Assembly: GCA_023433345.1 (NCBI GenBank)
Contig: JAEZDA010000075.1
Coordinates: 1 to 23,184, forward strand
Length of the DNA stretch: 23,184 nt
Direction of reading: 5' to 3'
From: Bacteroidota bacterium
GTDB taxonomy: Bacteria; Bacteroidota; Bacteroidia; Chitinophagales; Chitinophagaceae
The position numbers and the translations under genes are program-made. Below, piece by piece: positions 15,486 through 20,952 of this stretch; position 1 is the stretch's first letter, and every line of letters begins with the position of its first letter. The notes under the pieces are model-generated. The model was not told where the DNA came from. It searched no databases and saw nothing but the letters and a program-made list of their open reading frames with translations.

Positions 15486-16502
15486 ATGCATATCGACTTA
15501 AGATCAGACACCTTTACAAAACCGGGAGCTGAAATGATCCGCGCGATGCTTTCCGCGGAGGTAGGTGACGATGTATTTGGGGAAGACCCTACCGTGAACC
15601 TTCTTGAAGAAAAAATAGCGGCGCTGTTTAACATGGAATCGGCTCTTTTTTGCCCATCCGGCACCATGACCAATCAAATAGCGATAAAATGCCATACCCA
15701 ACCCGGGCAGGAGGTGATTTGCGAAAAAAGCAGCCACGTATATATATATGAGGGTGGAGGCATTGCTTTTAATAGTTCCTGCCAGGTGAAACCCATTCTG
15801 GGAGATCGCGGCCGGATCACGGCGGCCCAGGTAGAAGAAATGGTAAACCCGGATGATGTGCACAAGCCGGTAAGCCGGCTGGTATGTCTGGAAAATACGG
15901 CCAACCGGGGCGGGGGCAGCTTGTATGATCCTGAAGAAATTTTGCAGATACGCAGAATTTGTGACACCTACGGACTTGCCCTTCACCTCGACGGCGCCCG
16001 TTTATGGAATGCATTGGAAGCATCACCCGAAACGGCGGAATGGTACGGCCAGGTTTTCGATTCCATTTCAGTTTGTATGAGCAAAGGACTGGGAGCGCCG
16101 GTTGGCAGCTTGTTGGTCGGCGGGCGGGATTATATTAAACAAGCACGGCGCATCAGGAAGGTAATGGGTGGAGGAATGCGACAGGCTGGATATCTTGCTG
16201 CAGCAGCATTGTTTGGCTTGGAGAACAACAGGCCATTACTGCAGGTGGATCACTTCCATGCGAAAAAAATTGCCTCGGCCCTTCTCGAAAAGTCGTTTAT
16301 CGGCAAAATGCTTCCCGTTGAAACCAATATTATCATTTTTGAAGTAAAGGAATCCTACACTCCTGCCTCATTCCAGGCCTGGCTTAAAGAAAGGAATATA
16401 TTCTGCCTCCCGGTTTCCCCTACTGAAGTGCGCATGGTCACCCACCTCAACGTAACTACGGAAATGGTGGACCGCCTCGTTGAACAAATAAGCCTTATGT
16501 AA
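15486..16502 (+). CDS. ltaE: Low-specificity L-threonine aldolase
   Basis: A PLP enzyme that splits threonine (and allo-threonine) to glycine and acetaldehyde. The 338-residue protein begins with the family's IDLRSDTFTKP (3-13) and EVGDDVFGEDPTVNLLEE (25-42). His84 in SSHVYIYEGGG is in the place of the histidine that stacks on the cofactor, CPSGTMTNQIA (56-66) binds its phosphate, Asp169 in HLDGARLWNA contacts the pyridine nitrogen, and Lys200 in CMSKGLGAPVGSLL is the Schiff-base lysine. All expected catalytic residues are present. pgi follows after 26 bp on the same strand, so the two are probably co-transcribed. The call of low specificity is from family resemblance and could be refined only by assay. 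Confidence 0.95.
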   Translation: MHIDLRSDTFTKPGAEMIRAMLSAEVGDDVFGEDPTVNLLEEKIAALFNMESALFCPSGTMTNQIAIKCHTQPGQEVICEKSSHVYIYEGGGIAFNSSCQVKPILGDRGRITAAQVEEMVNPDDVHKPVSRLVCLENTANRGGGSLYDPEEILQIRRICDTYGLALHLDGARLWNALEASPETAEWYGQVFDSISVCMSKGLGAPVGSLLVGGRDYIKQARRIRKVMGGGMRQAGYLAAAALFGLENNRPLLQVDHFHAKKIASALLEKSFIGKMLPVETNIIIFEVKESYTPASFQAWLKERNIFCLPVSPTEVRMVTHLNVTTEMVDRLVEQISLM

Positions 16503-16528
16503 GTTTTCTGAACCAATTAAACTCTCTT

Positions 16529-18142
16529 ATGTTTCCGCATACCAACCCAATAGATACCAAAAGCTGGTCGTTGCTTCTCTCCCACTTTTCACAAATGGAA
16601 CCGGTTCACATGAAAGATATGTTTGCCGAAGACAGTAACAGGGGCAGAAAGTTTTCAATTAAAGAAGGCGACATATTGTTTGATTATTCCAAGAACAGGA
16701 TAAATGAGGAAACAATTGGTTTGCTCACAAAACTGTTTGAAGAATGTAAAACAGGTGATGCCGTTAAAGCTATGTTTTCCGGAGAAAAGATCAATGAAAC
16801 CGAAGGGCGGGCAGTTTTGCACACTGCCTTGCGCGACTTCTCAAATGAACCTATAATTGTTGATGGTGAAAATGTGAAGCCCGGAATTGAATTGGTAAGA
16901 ATGCAAATGAAGAACTTTTGCGCTAACCTTCATTCAGGCAAATGGAAAGGGTTTTCGGGTAAGCGTATCCGTTATATAGTGAATATCGGCATCGGAGGCA
17001 GTGATCTTGGCCCTGTAATGGTAACCGAAGCGCTCAGGCCTTACTGGAAAGATGGTATATCTGCTTTTTTTGTAAGCAATGTAGATGGCACCCATATCGC
17101 AGAAACATTAAGAAAGGTTAATGCCGAAGAAACACTGTTCATTATTGCGAGCAAAACATTCACTACGCAGGAAACGATGGCTAATGCCCACAGCGCACGC
17201 GAATGGTTTTTGCAGAATGGCGGCACTGAACAACAAGTTGCAAAACACTTTGTGGCCGTGAGCACAAATGCCGATGCAGTAAAACTGTTCGGAATTGCTG
17301 CGGAAAATATGTTTGAATTCTGGGACTGGGTTGGCGGGAGATACAGTTTATGGAGTGCGATCGGTTTATCCATTGCAGCTACTATCGGCTATGAAAATTT
17401 TGAAAAATTATTGCTTGGGGCAAATAAAGCCGATAAACATTTTCTTGAAAAAAGACCTGAGGAAAATATCCCCGTGATAATGGCCCTGGTCGGTGTCTGG
17501 TATCGCAATTTCTTCGGATATTCTTCGGAAGCCATCCTTCCCTACGACCAATACATGCACCGATTTCCGGCATACTTTCAACAGGGAAATATGGAAAGCA
17601 ATGGCAAGTCAGTTGATCGCAACGGGAACAAGATTTCTCATTCCACCGGTCCTGTTATTTGGGGAGAACCCGGAACCAACGGCCAGCATGCATTTTATCA
17701 ATTGCTTCACCAGGGCACTGATGTGATTCCCTGTGATTTTATAGCCCCTGCCCAAACGCACAACCCGGTTGGCAATCATCATACGCTTTTACTGAGTAAT
17801 TTTTTCGCGCAAACTGAGGCCCTGATGCTGGGTAGCGACAGCACAGACCCTAATAAAGTTTTCCCGGGCAACAGGCCCACGAATTCCTTTCTTATTAAAA
17901 AAATCACTCCGGAGAGCCTGGGAATGCTGATAGCTTTTTACGAACATAAAATATTCGTGCAAGGCGTGATCTGGAATATTTTCAGCTTCGACCAATTTGG
18001 AGTTGAACTGGGAAAGGTACTTGCAAAAAATATTTTAAGAGATATCGAATCTGAGGATCCGGGCATGGATCATGATTCCTCTACCTTGCTGTTACTGGAG
18101 CAGTACAGGGAATGGGAGGCAGGGATGAGAGATACGAAATGA
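16529..18142 (+). CDS. pgi: Glucose-6-phosphate isomerase
   Basis: Pgi interconverts glucose 6-phosphate and fructose 6-phosphate in glycolysis and gluconeogenesis. The 537-residue length matches the E. coli-type enzyme. It has the phosphate-binding NIGIGGSDLGP (152-162) and SKTFTTQET (208-216), signature 1 DWVGGRYSLWSAIG (266-279), and signature 2 IWNIFSFDQFGVELGK (481-496). The catalytic residues are present: Glu356 (NMESNGK), His387 (NGQHAFY) and Lys496. The start at 16529 is the first ATG after the ltaE stop. The last residues after WEAG (MRDTK) and the stop codon are encoded by the first units of a 7-bp tandem repeat that continues into the gap downstream. No conventional terminator is seen after the gene. 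Confidence 0.97.
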   Translation: MFPHTNPIDTKSWSLLLSHFSQMEPVHMKDMFAEDSNRGRKFSIKEGDILFDYSKNRINEETIGLLTKLFEECKTGDAVKAMFSGEKINETEGRAVLHTALRDFSNEPIIVDGENVKPGIELVRMQMKNFCANLHSGKWKGFSGKRIRYIVNIGIGGSDLGPVMVTEALRPYWKDGISAFFVSNVDGTHIAETLRKVNAEETLFIIASKTFTTQETMANAHSAREWFLQNGGTEQQVAKHFVAVSTNADAVKLFGIAAENMFEFWDWVGGRYSLWSAIGLSIAATIGYENFEKLLLGANKADKHFLEKRPEENIPVIMALVGVWYRNFFGYSSEAILPYDQYMHRFPAYFQQGNMESNGKSVDRNGNKISHSTGPVIWGEPGTNGQHAFYQLLHQGTDVIPCDFIAPAQTHNPVGNHHTLLLSNFFAQTEALMLGSDSTDPNKVFPGNRPTNSFLIKKITPESLGMLIAFYEHKIFVQGVIWNIFSFDQFGVELGKVLAKNILRDIESEDPGMDHDSSTLLLLEQYREWEAGMRDTK

Positions 18143-18219
18143 GAGATACCAGATAAGAGATACCAGATAAGAGATAAGAGATAAGAGATTCAGGATGCGA
18201 GATACAGAATGAGGTAAAA
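18122..18219. repeat. Heptad tandem repeat, block 1 (GAGATAM type)
   Basis: Fourteen consecutive 7-bp units. In order from 18129 they read GAGATAC, GAAATGA, GAGATAC, CAGATAA, GAGATAC, CAGATAA, GAGATAA, GAGATAA, GAGATTC, AGGATGC, GAGATAC, AGAATGA, GGTAAAA; GGGATGA at 18122 is a degenerate first unit. The plus strand is strongly purine-rich. The block begins inside the last codons of pgi and passes into block 2 without a change of phase. Confidence 0.85.
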
Positions 18220-18268
18220 ACTACCAACTACCAACTATCAACTACTAACTACAAACTATCAACTACCA
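18220..18268. repeat. Heptad tandem repeat, block 2 (ACTAYCA type)
   Basis: Seven consecutive 7-bp units: ACTACCA, ACTACCA, ACTATCA, ACTACTA, ACTACAA, ACTATCA, ACTACCA. The plus strand contains no G at all. The block continues the 7-bp phase of block 1 exactly and runs over the stop codon of the DUF3276 gene (18263-18265), which is part of the last unit. Confidence 0.9.
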
Positions 18269-18703
18269 CTTATCCACTTCCTCATTGTTGTCAGTTGAGG
18301 GAGCAGGGCCTTCACCTAAGCGTGAATCGTAAGTACCCTCCGGCGACTGCCTTACAGGTTCAACAACCTGCTTCATCTCGCCCACTGCAGCAGCCTCTTC
18401 TCCTTCATATGGAGTGTCGTGGTTAAAAGCATCAAAATCAAAATCAGGCATCAGGTCTGTTTTTACAAAATCAACCGCCTCTGTAAGACCTTTCAGAAAC
18501 TTATTAAAATCTTCCTTGTAAAGAAAAATTTTGTGCCGGTCGTACCCGTCAGATTCAAAGCGTTTACGACTCTCCGTTATGGTGAGGTAGTAATCGTTTC
18601 CTTTCGTTTCCCTCACATCAAAGAAATAAGTCCTTCGCTTACCAGCCTTGATCCTTTTGCTGTAAACGCTGTCCATCTTTTTTTCGTTGTTTTCGTACGC
18701 CAC
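18263..18703 (-). CDS. DUF3276 family PUR-alpha-like nucleic acid-binding protein
   Basis: A 146-residue protein of the DUF3276 family, the bacterial PUR-alpha relatives whose Borrelia member binds single-stranded nucleic acid as a dimer. The PUR domain spans about residues 11-82: DSVYSKRIKAGKRRTYFFDVRE (two beta strands with basic residues), NDYYLTITESRKRF, then KIFLYKEDFNKFLKGLTEAVDFV (strand and helix). The tail (about 86-146) is acidic and proline-rich and is probably unstructured. The likely role is nucleic acid binding in the cytoplasm; targets are unknown. The stop codon lies in the last unit of the 7-bp repeat, so the C-terminus has been shaped by the repeat boundary. A good promoter match lies 33-62 bp upstream of the start. 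Confidence 0.9.
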   Translation of the reverse strand: MAYENNEKKMDSVYSKRIKAGKRRTYFFDVRETKGNDYYLTITESRKRFESDGYDRHKIFLYKEDFNKFLKGLTEAVDFVKTDLMPDFDFDAFNHDTPYEGEEAAAVGEMKQVVEPVRQSPEGTYDSRLGEGPAPSTDNNEEVDKW

Positions 18704-18735
18704 CTGCTTTTTGTTTTGGTTTGTTTATGAGAAAG

Positions 18736-18765
18736 CAAAGATATATTTGTTTTTGAAATGACAAA
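18736..18765 (-). promoter_or_regulatory. Promoter of the DUF3276 gene (-33 TTTG, -7 TATCTTTG)
   Basis: On the minus strand TTTG (18765-18762), an 18-bp spacer and TATCTTTG (18743-18736) match the Bacteroidetes -33/-7 promoter, the best two-part match in the window. The -7 box sits in a near-palindrome CAAAGATATATTTG (18736-18749) that also gives a plus-strand TATATTTG. Confidence 0.6.
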
Positions 18766-18792
18766 ATATTGCTAAAACTTCCACGAGCAGGC

Positions 18793-20640
18793 TTAAGAAG
18801 GGTTTCCACCGGCCCATTCCTCCTGTTGTTTACGGAAAAGGTCAGCATAAAGTCCGTTTTGTTTTACCAGGCTTTCGTGTGTCCCCTCTTCAATTAATGC
18901 TCCTTCGTTCATTACAAGTATACGGTCAAATTGCATCAGGGAAAAGATCCGGTGAGTGATTACGATGGCGGTTTTGCCGTGGAGATAACGATTAAGCTCG
19001 TCAAGAATTACTTTTTCCGTTTCACTGTCCACAGCGCTGAGGCAATCATCCAGAATTATCATCCGGGGATCTTTCAATAATCCCCGGGCAATGGAGATCC
19101 TTTGCTTTTGCCCGCCGCTTAAAGTGAGACCGCGCTCACCAACCATGGTATCATACCCTTCCCTGAACCTAGTAATATCAGAATGAACAGAGGCAATGGC
19201 CGCTGCTTTTATAACCTCCTGTTGTGTGGCATCGCGGTTACCGAAAAGAATATTGTTTCTTACTGTATCACTAAACAGAAAGACCTCCTGCGGCACATAG
19301 CTAATACCTTCCCTGAGATTTTTTAAACGATGTTTTTGAATAGGAAGGCCGTCAATAACTATCTGGCCGGAAGTAACATCCATCATACGCAGCAGCAGTG
19401 CAGCTAATGTTGATTTTCCCGAGCCGGTTGAACCGATCACTGCCACCTTTTCTCCGGGTCGTATGCGAAAGCTGAGATCCTTAATCGCTCTTATACCCGT
19501 TTGAGGATAAGTGAAATCGACATTTTCAAAAATGATATCGCCATTAATGGGCACGGCCACTGCATCGGGTGAATCCTGTATATCCGGAACGGTGTGTAGA
19601 AATTCGTTTATGCGTTGCTGTGAGGCTACAGCGCGTTGCGTCATACTCGCCGTCCACCCGATCGCACTTACCGGAAAAGTAAGCATCTGGATATACATTA
19701 CAAATTCAGCGATCTTTCCCACCGATGCACCCTGAACACCGTTGATAACATCAAGGCCTCCTGCCACCACTGCAATGAGTGTACTAAGCCCTACGAGCAA
19801 GGCCATACTGGGGAAGTATATTGCTTCTGTTTTAGCAAGACCAAGTGCATTCTTCCGGTATTCCTCGCTGTTAGCAGTAAAATAAGCTGACATCGCTCCT
19901 TCCTGTACATAGCTTTTAATGACACGGATGCCCGAGTAGGATTCCTGAGCATTGCTGGTGAGGCTGCTCAGCAAGGCCTGTATCCGTTCACTTTTCCTGT
20001 TGATTATACTGTTTACAAAATAAATGGCAATGGCAAGAACAGGCAGAGGGCTTAGAGACAACAATGTTAGTTTAACGTCTGACCTTATCATAAAATATAA
20101 GCTGAACCCAATGACAGCGGCCAGGTTAATAAAATACATTACTGCCGGGCCGGTATACATCCGCACGCGACTAACGTCTTCGGATATACGATTCATCAGG
20201 TCGCCGGTGGAATGTCTTTTATAAAAATTTCTGTCGAGCTGTTGGTAGTGCTCAAAAATTTCATTCTTCTGGTCGAACTCTATATGCCGGCTCATTACTA
20301 TGATGGTTTGCCGCATAAGAAACATGAACAATCCGCTGATGAGAGCCAGGATAAGCAAAACTACGCCGGCTACAAGCACCTGTTCTCTAAATGAGTATTC
20401 TTCAAAGCGAAATATGATCGCTTTCACCAGCACATCATAGTCTGACACATGCGAAGGAACGGTTGTATCCGAACCTGAACCAATGGTTTGTATCACGGTG
20501 TTTATCACATGGCCAGTTAACTGTGGGGACAGAACACGGAAATAATTTGTGAGGATCACGAAACAAATTCCCAGGAAGAAATGCCATCTGTAACGCCAGA
20601 AATATTTATTAAGGGTAGCTAAGTGGATCACGATTCGCAA
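18793..20640 (-). CDS. ABC exporter, fused membrane and ATPase domains (MsbA/MdlB-like)
   Basis: A half-transporter of up to 615 residues. The N-terminal part has six hydrophobic segments (about 20-36, 88-108, 165-183, 194-212, 278-296, 310-328). The ATPase part has Walker A GSTGSGKST (403-411), Q-loop YVPQEVFLF (448-456), signature LSGGQKQR (507-514), Walker B MIILDDCLSAVD (527-538) and the switch His563 (VITHR). The residue after the Walker B aspartate is Asp532, not the usual catalytic Glu. Such Asp sites are known in the degenerate half of heterodimeric exporters. No ATG begins the frame: an upstream in-frame stop (20647-20649) leaves TTG at 20640 or GTG at 20631 as starts, and GTG (IHLATLNKYFWRYRW follows) is equally plausible. 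The substrate (lipid or drug) cannot be told. No partner gene is nearby. Confidence 0.92.
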   Translation of the reverse strand: MRIVIHLATLNKYFWRYRWHFFLGICFVILTNYFRVLSPQLTGHVINTVIQTIGSGSDTTVPSHVSDYDVLVKAIIFRFEEYSFREQVLVAGVVLLILALISGLFMFLMRQTIIVMSRHIEFDQKNEIFEHYQQLDRNFYKRHSTGDLMNRISEDVSRVRMYTGPAVMYFINLAAVIGFSLYFMIRSDVKLTLLSLSPLPVLAIAIYFVNSIINRKSERIQALLSSLTSNAQESYSGIRVIKSYVQEGAMSAYFTANSEEYRKNALGLAKTEAIYFPSMALLVGLSTLIAVVAGGLDVINGVQGASVGKIAEFVMYIQMLTFPVSAIGWTASMTQRAVASQQRINEFLHTVPDIQDSPDAVAVPINGDIIFENVDFTYPQTGIRAIKDLSFRIRPGEKVAVIGSTGSGKSTLAALLLRMMDVTSGQIVIDGLPIQKHRLKNLREGISYVPQEVFLFSDTVRNNILFGNRDATQQEVIKAAAIASVHSDITRFREGYDTMVGERGLTLSGGQKQRISIARGLLKDPRMIILDDCLSAVDSETEKVILDELNRYLHGKTAIVITHRIFSLMQFDRILVMNEGALIEEGTHESLVKQNGLYADLFRKQQEEWAGGNPS

Positions 20641-20952
20641 ATTAATTCACTTTGAACATATTAACATGGAGAATGGCGCATGATAACGCTTTAGGATAAG
20701 CGAAACCTGTTATCGTCAGGTAATTGGGTAATGGGTTTCACATGTTGTGATGTTATCTCCACAGGTATTACACCTGGAAATTATGCCAAATCCTGCGTTG
20801 TGGAAAAAGAAATAAGATGCTCTTCTCCTGCATGTCCCTACCATGTTGATTCCTTATCTTAGTCCTGTATGCTTTTATGAGAAATAAATTAGGCGGAAAG
20901 GTTTTTGCCTTTTATTTCAATCCAAAACCATTATAAACCCTCCATTCTATTT
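20641..20952. other. Intergenic region between divergent ABC exporter and poly-HAMP genes
   Basis: These 312 bp hold no supported gene. They must contain both promoters, yet no exact TAnnTTTG match with good spacing was found for either. A structured inverted repeat lies at 20682-20714, and a shorter one, CAGGT/ACCTG around 5 nt, near 20762-20776. Confidence 0.6.
20682..20714. repeat. Bulged inverted repeat upstream of the ABC exporter
   Basis: Outer arms GATAAC (20682-20687) and GTTATC (20709-20714) flank inner arms CGCTT (20687-20691) and AAGCG (20698-20702) around a 6-nt loop, with a bulge on one side. It could be a leader hairpin or a binding site; there is no T-tract for a terminator. 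Confidence 0.4.

Noticed and set aside
15504..15986. A 160-codon minus-strand open frame inside ltaE
   Set aside because: It lies wholly within a well-supported threonine aldolase gene and shows no family resemblance.
18122..18268. CRISPR array
   Set aside because: The units are 7 bp long and directly adjacent, with no spacers and no cas genes nearby.
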